Of a DNA stretch of 64,000 nucleotides, positions 52,260 to 61,855 are shown in pieces. Made by a program: the position numbers and the translations under genes. The stretch lies in NCBI RefSeq assembly GCF_004027225.2, contig NW_022651108.1:62001-126000 (forward strand), in the 5' to 3' direction. Source of the stretch: Strigops habroptila. Lineage: Eukaryota; Chordata; Aves; Psittaciformes; Psittacidae. Numbering within the stretch: the stretch's first letter is position 1; each line of letters opens with the position of its first letter. Below the pieces are notes generated by a model that was given only the letters and a program-made list of their open reading frames with translations, searched no databases and had not been told where the DNA came from.

Positions 52260-53405
52260 TGGGCTGGGGATGGGTCTTGGGGGTCTGGGATGGGTTTTGG
52301 GGGTCTGGGGTTGGGTTTTGGGGACCTGGAGCTGGGTCTGGAATAGGCTTGGGGGGTCTGGAGTTGAGGTTTAGGGGTCTTGGATGGGTTTTGGGGGCCT
52401 GGAGCTGGGTTTCAGGTATCTGGGGCTGGGTTTTGGGGTGTGGAGCTGGGTTTTGGGGTCTGGGGCTGGGTTTCAGGTGCCTGGAGCTGGGTTTCGGGTG
52501 CCTGGAGCTGGGTTTTGGGGTCTGGGGCTGGGTTTTGGGGTCTGGGGCTGGGTTTCAGGTGCCTGGAGCTGGGTTTTGGGTCCCCGAGGCTGGGTTTTGG
52601 GTGCCTGGAGCCGGGTTTTGGGGTCTGGGGCTGGGTTTCGGGTGCCTGAGGCTGGGTTTTGGGGTCTGGGGCTGGGTTTCGGGTGCCTGGAGCTGGGTTT
52701 TGGGGTCTGGGGCTGGGTTTTGGGTCCCTGAGGCGGGGTTTTGGGGTCTGGGGCTGGGTTTTGGGGTCTGGGGCTGGGTTTCAGGTGCCTGGAGCTGGGT
52801 TTTGGGGTCTGGGGCTGGGTTTCAGGTGCCTGGAGCTGGGTTTTGGGGTCTGGGGCTGGGTTTCAGGTGCCTGGAGCTGGGTTTTGGGGTCTGGGGCTGG
52901 GTTTCGGGTGCCTGAGGCTGGGTTTTGGGGTCTGGGGCTGGGTTTCGGGTGCCTGGAGCTGGGTTTTGGGTGCCTGGAGCTGGGTTTTGGGTGCCTGGAG
53001 CTGGGTTTCGGGTGCCTGGAGCTGGGTTTTGGGTTCTGGGGCTGGCTTTCGGGTGCCTGGAGCTGGGTTTTGGGTGCCTGGAGCTGGGTTTTGGGGTCTG
53101 GGGCTGGGTTTCGGGTGCCTGGAGCTGGGTTTCGGGTGCCTGGAGCTGGGTTTTGGGGTCTGGGGCTGGGTTTCGGGTGCCTGGAGCTGGGTTTCGGGTG
53201 CCTGGAGCTGGGTTTTGGGGTCTGGGGCTGGGTTTCGGGTGCCTGGAGCTGGGTTTCGGGTGCCTGGAGCTGGGTTTTGGGGTCTGGGGCTGGGTTTCGG
53301 GTGCCTGGAGCTGGGTTTCGGGTGCCTGGAGCTGGGTTTTGGGGTCTGGGGCTGGGTTTTGGTTGCCTGGGGCTGGGTTTTGGGTGCCTGGAGCTGGCTT
53401 TCAGG
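52260..53405. repeat. 20-bp minisatellite with 62-bp higher-order period
   Basis: Between PRX and HIPK4. Base units of 20-21 bp (gctgggtttcgggtgcctgga, gctgggttttggggtctggg) form a 62-bp higher-order repeat at the right end (tctggggctg at 53,159, 53,221 and 53,283). It ends 180 bp before the HIPK4 ATG. Confidence 0.93.
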
Positions 53406-53424
53406 GTTCCAGCATCACCCCCTT

Positions 53425-53436
53425 CCAATGACATCA
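53425..53436 (+). promoter_or_regulatory. HIPK4: CCAAT box overlapping a CRE-like site upstream of HIPK4
   Basis: ccaat at 53,425-53,429 runs into tgacatca (53,429-53,436), one base off the CRE consensus, in the only non-repetitive DNA upstream of HIPK4. Mammalian HIPK4 is testis-enriched, where CREM drives many genes. The link here is inference. Confidence 0.3.
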
Positions 53437-53582
53437 GCAGCGGAACGCGGCGCCACGGCAATGCCGGAACCCTCACCGCTGTTGGGGTCCCGGCTGCACC
53501 CATCGGACACCCCAAACCCCCGCTCTGGGCACCTGGGGGGGGGGGGGTGTGGTGGCTCCTCACCCCTTTGTCTCCACCAGCC

Positions 53583-54944
53583 ATGGGGACACCGACGGCG
53601 CGCGCCGAGCTCTACGACGTGGTGGCCGCGGTGGGGAAGGGCACGTTCGGGGAGGTGGCGCGGGGCCGGCGCCGCAGCACCGGCGAGCACGTGGCCATCA
53701 AGATCCTGCCCAGCACCGGGCACCGGGGCCGGGTGGCGCGGAACGAGCTGCGGCTGCTGCGGGCGCTGCGGGCGGCGGGCGCCGATGCGGTGCCCATCGT
53801 GCGCTTCCTCGAGGCCTTCTCAGATGCCTCCTGCACTTACCTGGTGCTGGAGCTGCTGCAGCAGAACCTCTTGGACTTCCAAAAGCTCCGGCGCTTCTCG
53901 CCGCTGCCTGCCCGGCACATCCGCACCATCGCGGCGCAGGTGCTGGCGGCGCTGGTGAAGCTGGAGGAGCTCTCCATCATCCACGCCGACCTCAAGCCGG
54001 AGAACATCATGTTGGTGGATCACGCGCGCTTCCCTTTCCGCGTGAAGCTCATCGATTTCGGCTCCGGTTGCCTCGTGGCCGACGTGGCTCACGTCAAGGA
54101 GCCCTACATCCAATCCCGGTTTTACCGCGCCCCCGAGATCCTGCTGGGGCTGCCCTTCAATGAGAGGATGGACGTGTGGTCCTTGGGTTGTGTCCTGGCC
54201 GAGCTCCACTTGGGTTGGCCGCTCTACCCCGGCGCCAGTGAGTACGAGCAGGTCTCCTACATCTGCTCCACGCTGGGGCTGCCGCCGGCCGAGCTGCTCG
54301 GTGCCGCCGGCAAGGCCGGCTCCTTCTTCCACCGGGAGCCGCATCCCACCGGGCCGTGGCAGCTCAACGCCGCGGGTGAGGAGCCGGTGAAGCCCATGGA
54401 CCGGAGGAAGTTTGTCTTCTCCTCGTTGGATCAATTGGGCACCGTCCCCCGGGCGCCCGAACCGGCCGAGCGCCGCGACCGGCACCGTATGGTGGAGCTG
54501 CTCAAGGGGATGCTGACGTGGGACCCGCTGCAGAGGCTGGGGCCCAGCGCCGCGCTCCGGCACCCCTTCATCAGCCAGGAGGATCCCAACGCATCCCCCC
54601 GGCACCCCGGCACCGAGGACGGCGGGTTCGGCGGCCGCATCCAAGCACCCAGCACCCAGCTCGATGGGCTGAGCCTGGGGGAGCCAGGGGGGGACGCGGC
54701 TGCTGTGGGGCTTTGCCAAAGCGTCATCCCCACAGTTTATGCCCCCCGGCCCCGGCAGCGCCGCCGAGGGCCCAAGGTGGAAGCGGCCGCTCGGAATCTG
54801 ATCGTCTTGGTGCCCCCCGGCACCGCGGCGGAGCAGAACGTGCCCAGCAGCCCCTACGCTTCGCCCCACAGCACGGTACGGTGGTGGGGCAGGGGGGGCC
54901 GGGGGGCTGGTGCCCCACACCGGGTCGCTCACCCTTCCCTGTGA
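53583..54944 (+). CDS. HIPK4: Homeodomain-interacting protein kinase 4, uninterrupted frame
   Basis: Ser/Thr kinase of the DYRK/HIPK family, 453 aa from MGTPTARAELYDVVAAVGKG. Gly loop GKGTFGEVARG (from residue 18), ATP lysine VAIK (Lys40), and catalytic loop IHADLKPEN with HAD in place of HRD (His134), as in the HIPK family. DFG in KLIDFGSG, activation segment VKEPYIQSRFYRAPEILLGL, and CMGC helix DVWSLGCVLAELHLGWPLYP. The close match to human HIPK4 (PLPARHIRT, ENIMLVD, FRVKxIDFGS) separates it from HIPK1-3, and there is no homeobox-interacting C-region. The C-tail is shorter than in human (616 aa). A possible donor at 54,876 (ACG|gtacgg) could splice off the last 23 codons. The poly(A) signal at 55,001 argues for a short tail. 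No intron is needed, although the mammalian gene has introns. Confidence 0.93.
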   Translation: MGTPTARAELYDVVAAVGKGTFGEVARGRRRSTGEHVAIKILPSTGHRGRVARNELRLLRALRAAGADAVPIVRFLEAFSDASCTYLVLELLQQNLLDFQKLRRFSPLPARHIRTIAAQVLAALVKLEELSIIHADLKPENIMLVDHARFPFRVKLIDFGSGCLVADVAHVKEPYIQSRFYRAPEILLGLPFNERMDVWSLGCVLAELHLGWPLYPGASEYEQVSYICSTLGLPPAELLGAAGKAGSFFHREPHPTGPWQLNAAGEEPVKPMDRRKFVFSSLDQLGTVPRAPEPAERRDRHRMVELLKGMLTWDPLQRLGPSAALRHPFISQEDPNASPRHPGTEDGGFGGRIQAPSTQLDGLSLGEPGGDAAAVGLCQSVIPTVYAPRPRQRRRGPKVEAAARNLIVLVPPGTAAEQNVPSSPYASPHSTVRWWGRGGRGAGAPHRVAHPSL

Positions 54945-55000
54945 GGCCAGGAGGAAGCAGCCGGGGATTCACCGGGATCCGGCGCCCGCGGCCGTTCCCC

Positions 55001-55006
55001 AATAAA
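55001..55006 (+). promoter_or_regulatory. HIPK4: HIPK4 polyadenylation signal
   Basis: AATAAA 57 bp after the HIPK4 stop. PLD3 on the other strand stops at 55,210, so the two genes end tail to tail within about 210 bp. I see no canonical signal for PLD3 on the minus strand. Confidence 0.7.
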
Positions 55007-55209
55007 CACTTTGCCAAAGCCAAGCGCTTCCTCGCCCTTTGCCGGCGCAGGTTTGGTGACACCGACGCTCAAGGGGTGTCCTGGCTCCCCCCCCCCCAAC
55101 CCCCCAATGCAAAGAGCAGAGGAAACGGGGTGAGTTTGGGGTGGTTTTAGCCCAAATTGGAGTGCAGTGGCCGGATTCGGTGCCGCCGGCGCCTGCGGTT
55201 CCCCGGTGC

Positions 55210-58200
55210 TTAATGGGAGCCGCAGCGGCTCTGCCAGCGCTCGGTGTCACCAATGTCAGCGCTGTACTGGGAGCTCCAGTCCCGCTCAAACACCGCCGCC
55301 AGCTGCTCCCGGATGGTGCCGGTGCCGGTGCCGGTGCCGGCGGCACTCACCGTCTGGTTGACCACCAGCGCCGAGCCCGCCGTCTGTGTGAAGTAGTCAC
55401 CGGACCAGTTGGATGTCCCTGAGAAGAGATCTGGGGTGAGGAGACGGGGGGGGGGGACACCCCAAAACCTGCCCCCGAACGCCGGCTCACCGATGTACGC
55501 CGCCTTCTCCGTCACCATGTACTTGTTGTGGTTGACGCGGGCGTAGGGGATCCGCGCTTGCGCCGCACTCGCCGGCACCATGAAGAGCCGCTGCGGGGAG
55601 TGAGGCCGCGGTCAGGCACCGGCGCCGGCCCCATGGCTGCACCGTGATACCCACCATGGGCACAGCACGATGCCCACCACGGCCCCACTGCGATACCCAC
55701 CATGGGCACACCACGATACCCACCACGGCCCCACCGCGATGCCCACCATGGCCCCACCACGATGCCCACCATGGGCACACCATGATACCCACCATGCCCA
55801 CATGATGATGCCTACCATAGCCCCACCACGATACCCACCATGGCCCCACCATTACACCCACCACGGCCCCACCACGATGCCCACCACGGCCCCATCACGA
55901 TGCCCATCATGGCCCCACCATTACACCCACCACGGCCACACCATGATACCTACCACAGCCCCACAATGATACCCACCACGGCCCCACCGCGATACCCACC
56001 ACGGCCACACCACGATACCCACCACAGCCCCACAATGATACCCACCACGGCCACACCGCGATGCCCACCATGGCCCCACGATGATACCCACCACGGCCCC
56101 ACCACAATACCCACCACGGCCCCACCACAATACCCACCATGGCCCCACCACGATGCCCACCATGGCCCCACGATGATACCCACCACGGCCCCACCACAAT
56201 ACCCACCATGGCCCCACCACGATGCCCACCATGGCCCCACGATGATACCCACCATGCCCACATGATGATGCCTACCATAGCCCCACCACGATACCCACCA
56301 TGGCCCCACCATTACACCCACCACGGCCCCACCACGATGCCCACCACGGCCCCATCACGATGCCCATCATGGCCCCACCATTACACCCACCACGGCCACA
56401 CCATGATACCTACCACAGCCCCACAATGATACCCACCACGGCCCCACCGCGATACCCACCACGGCCACACCACGATACCCACCACAGCCCCACAATGATA
56501 CCCACCACGGCCACACCGCGATGCCCACCATGGCCCCACGATGATACCCACCACGGCCCCACCACAATACCCACCACGGCCCCACCACAATACCCACCAT
56601 GGCCCCACCACGATGCCCACCATGGCCCCACGATGATACCCACCACGGCCCCACCACAATACCCACCATGGCCCCACCACGATGCCCACCATGGCCCCAC
56701 GATGATACCCACCACGGCCCCACCGCGATACCCACCACGGCCACACCACGATACCCACCACAGCCCCACAATGATACCCACCACGGCCCCACCGCGATAC
56801 CCACCACGGCCACACCGCGATGCCCACCATGGCCCCACGATGATACCCACCATGGCCCCACCACGATACCCACCACGGCCCCACCACGATGCCCACCATG
56901 GCCCCACCATTACACCCACCACAGCCACACTACAATACCCACCACGGCCCCACCATGATGCCCACCATGGGCACACCACGATACCCACCATGGCCCCACC
57001 GTGATACCTACCATGGCCCCACCGTGATACCTACCACAGCCACACCATGATACCCACCATGGTCACACCATGATACCCACCACGGCCACGCTGTAATGGC
57101 TCCGGTTATCGGCCACGGCCGCCAGCGACTTGAGGAAGGGGAACATGGTGGCTTGGCTGTGCCGCCAGCAGCCCACCAGCAACCGCAGCCTCACCCGCCG
57201 CTCCACCATGGCTCTGCGCAGCGCATCATCGATCGCCGGCCAAAACCTGGGGGGGGGTGGGTGGAAACAGGGTGGGCACCACGGCACCGGGACCCCGGCA
57301 CGGGGCCCCCAGTGCTGCCACAGCCCCACACAGACCTCTGCGGGTGGGAGAACTCGGTGGTGGGCAGGTAACTCATCACTGCGATGTCCACGAAGGCCTC
57401 GGCGGCGGCGATGACGCTGAGGAGGGCACCGAGGTCCTCGGTGCGGCCGGTGGCACAAAGAGCCGGGGGGGAGCTCTGCGGCAGCGGGATGCGCTCGGGA
57501 ACGGCATTCCCGGGGCCTCCCGGTCCCGCGGCTCCGGGAATCCCAAGGGTAAGGGCTCGGGACGTACCGAGAAGTAGACGGCAGCAGCGGAGCCGTTGAG
57601 CTGCAGCTCCAGCGGCGTCTCCGCGTTGAAGGCGGTGGAATAATTCGCCGGCCACGGCACCGGGATGGAGGCGCCGGGAACGCCGAGAGCCCAATAGGCT
57701 TCGAAGATCTTGCCTAAATCTTCGGCCAAGCAGCTGCAGTTGTAGACGGCAGCACCGAGCTCCTTCACCTGCAGCACCGGGAAGGTTTGGGCAGAGCCCG
57801 GCGCCGTTCGGCACCGATTTGGCACCATCTGGTGCAGCTCACCTGGGTCAGAGACCTCCAGTCCATGTTGGCGCTGCCCACGTAGAGGTGGGCGCCGTCC
57901 ACCAGCCAGAACTTGGTGTGCAGCACGCCCCCCGTCAGCCGCGGCAGGTCCACGGCGCGCACCGCGGCACCTGTGGGGCACCGCGCGCTGAGCCCCACGG
58001 CTCGGGGGCGGAAAACCCCGGTTTGGGGCAGAAAACCCCGGTTTTGGGAAGAAAACCCCGGTTTGGGGCACAAAACCCCGGTTTGGGGAAGAAAACCCCG
58101 GTTTGGGGCAGAAAACCCCGGTTTTGGGGCAGAAAACCCCAATTTGGGGCAGAAACCCCTGGTTTGGGGGCAGAAAACCCCAGTTTGGGGGCAGAAGACC

Positions 58201-59663
58201 CCAGTTTGGGGCAGAAAACCCCACAGTTTGGGGCAGAACCCGCTGGTTTTGGGGCAGAAACCCCCAGTTTGGGGCAGAAAACCCCAGGCTGGGACAGAAA
58301 CCCCCCAGGTTGGGGCACAACCCTCTGGTTTGGGGGCAGAACCCACTGGTTTGGGGGCAGAACCCGCTGGTTTTGGGGCAGAACCCGCTGGTTTTGGGGC
58401 AGAACTCCCCAGTTTGGGGCAGAACCCGCTGTTTTTGGGGCAGAACCCGCTGTTTTTGGGGGCAGAACCCGCTGGTTTTGGGGCACAACCCGCTGGTTTT
58501 GGGGCAGAACCCGCTGGTTTGGGGGCAGAACCCGCTGTTTTTGGGGCAGAACCCCCCAGTTTGGGGCACAGCCCGCTGGTTTTGGGGCAGAACCCGCTGT
58601 CTTGGGGGCAGAACTCCCCAGTTTGGGGCAGAACCCGCTGTTTCGGGGGCAGAACCCGCTGTTTCGGGGGCTTCCCCCCACTCACCGCTGCTCTCCAGCG
58701 CCTGGAGATCGCGGGGGGGCGCCTTCGCCGAGGGGCGGCTGACGGCGACGCGGACGGTGACGCCGCGCCGGGACAAGCGGAGCAGCTCCTGCAGGACCTG
58801 CTCCCCCTGCAGCGGCACAATGAGCGCGGAAAGGGGCAGGAACGGGGCAATCCCGCCCGGAAAGGAGCCCCCAGGGGTGCTGGGGGCACCCACCTGGGTG
58901 GCGGAGGGCTCCTGGGTGTGGGTGTCCTCGTTGGTCAGGGTCCAGTAGAAGGAGGCGATGTCCAGGCTGTGGGTGGCGCTGCCCAGAAGGTTCATCCATG
59001 TGGAAAAGGTGGATGGATTCGGCGCGGAGCCGGCGCCGAAGCTCATTCCCTCCGGGATGCTCTCCACAAGGACGATCCTATGGACGGGATTTGGTGGCAC
59101 CGGGATGGGGGGTTTGGGGGGGGCATCACCCCCACTTCAGCCCCTCTTACCGGCACGGGTCAGCGCAGGCTTTGGCATCGCCGCCGGCACCGCGGCACCG
59201 ACCGGGGTTGAGGCGGAGGTTGAAGAAGAAGAGGAAGATGAGGATGAAGAGGATGAGGAGCGCAATGGGGGGCAATGCCCCGCGGCAGCGCTGGCGGGAA
59301 AAGGGGGGGTCAGCATTCCAACGGTAAGGAATGACATCAATGAAAGGGGTTCGATGCCGCCGGGGGGATGCGGGCACTTACCTTGGGGAGCACCCCATGG
59401 TCCTGCAGTGGGTCCAGCTGTGATGGGAGGCAGAGAATTAGGGTGAGGGGGGGACCCCGAACCAAGGGGGAGGCTGGAACCCCCCCCAAATCCTCAGGAT
59501 CCCCAAGGAAAGGTGCCCCCCACTCCAGTATCAGCAGGGTGGGAAGGAGGGGAAGGGTTGTGGGGTGCTGAGGGGGGGGCAAGGGCCTATGGGACCCCCA
59601 AGTTTGGGGTTATGGGGTGCTGGGGGGGGCCTGTACCTGCTTGTAGGTGCTGTTGGGCTTCAT
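55210..59663 (-). CDS. PLD3: Phospholipase D family member 3 (endolysosomal type II membrane protein), 11 coding exons
   Basis: PLD-fold protein of the ER/endolysosome, known in mammals as a 5'-3' exonuclease/lipid enzyme. Exons in transcript order: 59663-59637, 59417-59382, 59290-59151, 59077-58894, 58806-58686, 57970-57843, 57768-57568, 57475-57336, 57246-57081, 55590-55491, 55418-55210. All are GT/AG and in phase, giving 483 aa (human 490). Start MKPNSTYKQ is like human MKPKLMYQE. One membrane anchor ([15 protein letters not shown]), then [15 protein letters not shown] and [20 protein letters not shown]. First HKD motif [18 protein letters not shown]. Second motif [20 protein letters not shown], with Glu for Asp as in mammalian PLD3. 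The C-terminus has a short (Gly-Thr)n expansion, from about 55,315, not in human. The 5' UTR continues to 59,675 and to a probable non-coding exon at 60,689-60,840. Confidence 0.96.
55640..57095 (-). repeat. 23-bp minisatellite derived from a PLD3 exon-donor junction, with 460-bp higher-order repeat
   Basis: Fills the PLD3 intron between coding exons 9 and 10. On the + strand the unit is gatacccaccacggccccac plus cac/cgc, 23 bp, about 60 copies. At 57,074-57,092 the same sequence (gatacccaccacggccac) is the actual end of exon 9 plus its donor read in reverse. A block containing catgatgatgcctaccatag occurs at 55,801 and again at 56,261, so 20 units (460 bp) have been duplicated as a block. Confidence 0.93.
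57985..58680. repeat. 22-bp minisatellite ggggcagaacccgctggttt
   Basis: PLD3 intron 5, about 30 units of 22-24 bp, with a ggggcagaaaaccccggttt variant block at the left end (from 57,985). Confidence 0.93.
59418..59636. other. Short PLD3 intron, no feature
   Basis: Unique-looking GC-rich intron sequence between the second and first coding exons. Nothing recognisable. Confidence 0.5.
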
Positions 59664-60079
59664 CCCGGCGCGAGGCTGGAACAGGAACAACCGGATTCCT
59701 CCCAACACGCCCGGGAAAGGTGGGACCCCCCCTCCAGGGCCCCCCCAATACCTAAAAGTGGGATTTGGGGGTACAGACAAAGGGGAGACCCCCCCCAAAA
59801 CCCGGCTGGGGCTGAGGCTTTCCCAACCGGCGCTCACGTGCCTGGAAATGGGAAGTGCCGGATCCTTCCCCCACCCCGTCCCCATCCCGCCCCATTGGGG
59901 CTCTTCCCCCCCCCCCCCATATAGAGTGGGGAGCCCCAGTTTTGGGGTGCAACCCCCCCTGGGGACCCCTCCAATGGGTTGTGCCCCCCCCCAAGCCCTG
60001 CCCTATGGTGGGGGCTGGGGCTCGGATGGGTTTGGGGGGGTCAGGGCTGGGGTCTGGGGTTCAGATGAGGTGTGGGGCT

Positions 60080-60660
60080 GGGGTTAGGGTCGGGTTTAAG
60101 GCCAGGGGCTGGGGTAAGGGCCAGCGTGGGGCAAGGGCCGTGTTTAGGGACCATTTTAGGGCCAGGTTTAATGCCAAGGACAAATTTAGGGTCATTTTAG
60201 GGCCAGTTTCGGGTTTAGGAACCATTTTAGGGCTGATTTTAGGGCCAGGGACACATTTAGGGTCATTTTAGGGCCTATTTCAGGGGCAGGGATGGATTTA
60301 AGGCCAATTTGGGGCCAAATTTGGCACAGGACCATTTTAGGGCTGGTTTTAGGGCCAGGGATGGGTTTTAGGGCAATTTCGGGGGCAGGTTTGGGGCAGA
60401 GATGTATTTAGGGACCATTTTAGGGCCAGGTTTAACGCCAAGAACACATTTAGGGGTCATTTTAGGGCCAGTTTTGGGCCAGTTTTGGGCCAGTTTCAGG
60501 TTTAGGGACCATTTTAGGGCCAAGTTTGGGCCAGGGACACATTTAGGGTCTATTTCAGGGTCTATTTTAGGGGCAGGGATGGGTTTAAGGCCACTTTGGG
60601 GCCAGTTTTGGGCCAGGGACACATTTAGGGCCGGGTTTAGGGTCAGGGTCGGGTTTAGGA
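60080..60660. repeat. TTAGGG-bearing minisatellite in the PLD3 5' intron
   Basis: Irregular units of about 20-35 bp such as ccattttagggccaggttta and gacacatttagggtcatttt. The telomeric hexamer ttaggg occurs about 22 times by hand count, in the + direction. The preceding 400 bp (59,676-60,080) of the intron are unique, GC-rich and featureless. Confidence 0.88.
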
Positions 60661-60664
60661 CTCC

Positions 60665-60935
60665 CCCCCCCTCCCCCCCGCCCCGTACCGGAGCCCCCGG
60701 TGGCGGTTCCCGGCGCCGTCCGCTTGGGGGCGCCCTCGCCCGTCCCGCGCTCTATGGTCGCCCCCCCGCGTTGTCCTTCCCGCGCCGCCGCGGCCTAGAG
60801 CGTCCCCCACCTCCGCCTCCAACCCCGGAGAGCGGCGGGGTCCGCCGAGGACGTCACTTCCGGCGCTCCGTGACAGGCGCTTCCGGTGGGGCCCGGCCCG
60901 GCGGCGGAATGGGGCGCGGCGGGAGCGGAGAGGTG
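60665..60935. promoter_or_regulatory. Bidirectional promoter of PLD3 (-) and C19orf47 (+)
   Basis: CpG-dense segment without repeats. A minus-strand donor at 60,688/60,689 defines a likely non-coding first exon of PLD3 (60,689 to about 60,840). A plus-strand donor at 60,933 (GGAGAG|gtgacg) would end a non-coding first exon of C19orf47. Between them lie acgtcacttccgg (60,851-60,863; CRE half-site plus ETS) and gcttccgg (60,879-60,886; ETS). Typical of divergent TATA-less promoters driven by ETS factors. Start sites are inferred. Confidence 0.6.
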
Positions 60936-60999
60936 ACGGGGGGCAATGGGGCGCTATGGGGCGGATAACTGCGGCCTATGGGCGCTATGGGGCGGGAGG

Positions 61000-61800
61000 G
61001 GGGGGGTAAGGGGGGGTCTGTGGGGCGGGAAGAGGGGATAAGGGTCGTCTATGGGGCCGGAGGGGGGGATAAGGGGGTCTATGGCGCGGGAGGAGGGGAT
61101 AAGGGGGGTCTATGGGGTGGAAGAGGGGGGTAAGGGGGGTCTGTGGGGCGGGAGGGGGGGGTAAGGGGGTCTATGGGGCAGGAGGGAGTGTAAGGGCTGT
61201 CTATGGGGCAGGAGAGGGCAGTAAGGGAGGTCTATAGGGCAGGACAGGGGGATAAGGGGGGTCTGTGCAGTGGGAGGGGGGGATGAGGGTCGTCTGTGGG
61301 GCGGGAGGGGGGATAAGGGGGTTCTATTGGGGGGGAGGAGGGGATAAGGGGGGTCTGTGGGGCGGGAGGAGAGGATAAGAGGGGTCTGTGGGGCGGGAGG
61401 AGGGATAAGGGGGGTCTGTGGGGCAGGAGAAGGGATGGGGGGTCTATGGGGTGGGAATGAGGGAATAAGGAGGGTCTATGGGGCAGGAGGAGTGGATAAA
61501 GGGGGGTCTGTGGGGTGGGAGGAGGGGATAAAGGGGGTCTGTGAGGCAAGAGAAGGGATAAAGGGGGTCTATGGGGTGGGAGGGGGGGATAAGGGGGGTC
61601 TGGGGGGCAGGAGAGGGGGGTAAGGGGGGTCTGTGGGGCGGGAGGAGGGATAAGGGGGGGCCTATGGGATGGGAGGAGGGGATAAAGGGGGTCTGTGGGG
61701 CAGGAGGCTGCTCTATGGGGCAGGAGGCGGCTCCATGGGGCAGGAGGCTGCTCTATGGGGCAGGTGGGGGCTCTATGGGGCAGGCGGGGGCTCCATGTGG
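61000..61800. repeat. 31-bp minisatellite aaggggggtctgtggggcgg
   Basis: C19orf47 5' intron. Units of about 30 bp (gaggaggggataaggggggtctatggggc variants), then a 19-20 bp array (ggggcaggaggctgctctat) from about 61,695 to 61,795. Confidence 0.92.
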
Positions 61801-61855
61801 CCGCTGTCTCCCTCAGGCTGCTCCCGGCGCCGCCGCCTGACGCCGCGGCCCCGCC

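Noticed and set aside
54953-55020. Possible last HIPK4 exon after gtgaggccag
   Set aside because: It could accept the donor at 54,876, but the frame then runs through the AATAAA at 55,001 and shows no similarity to the HIPK4 tail.
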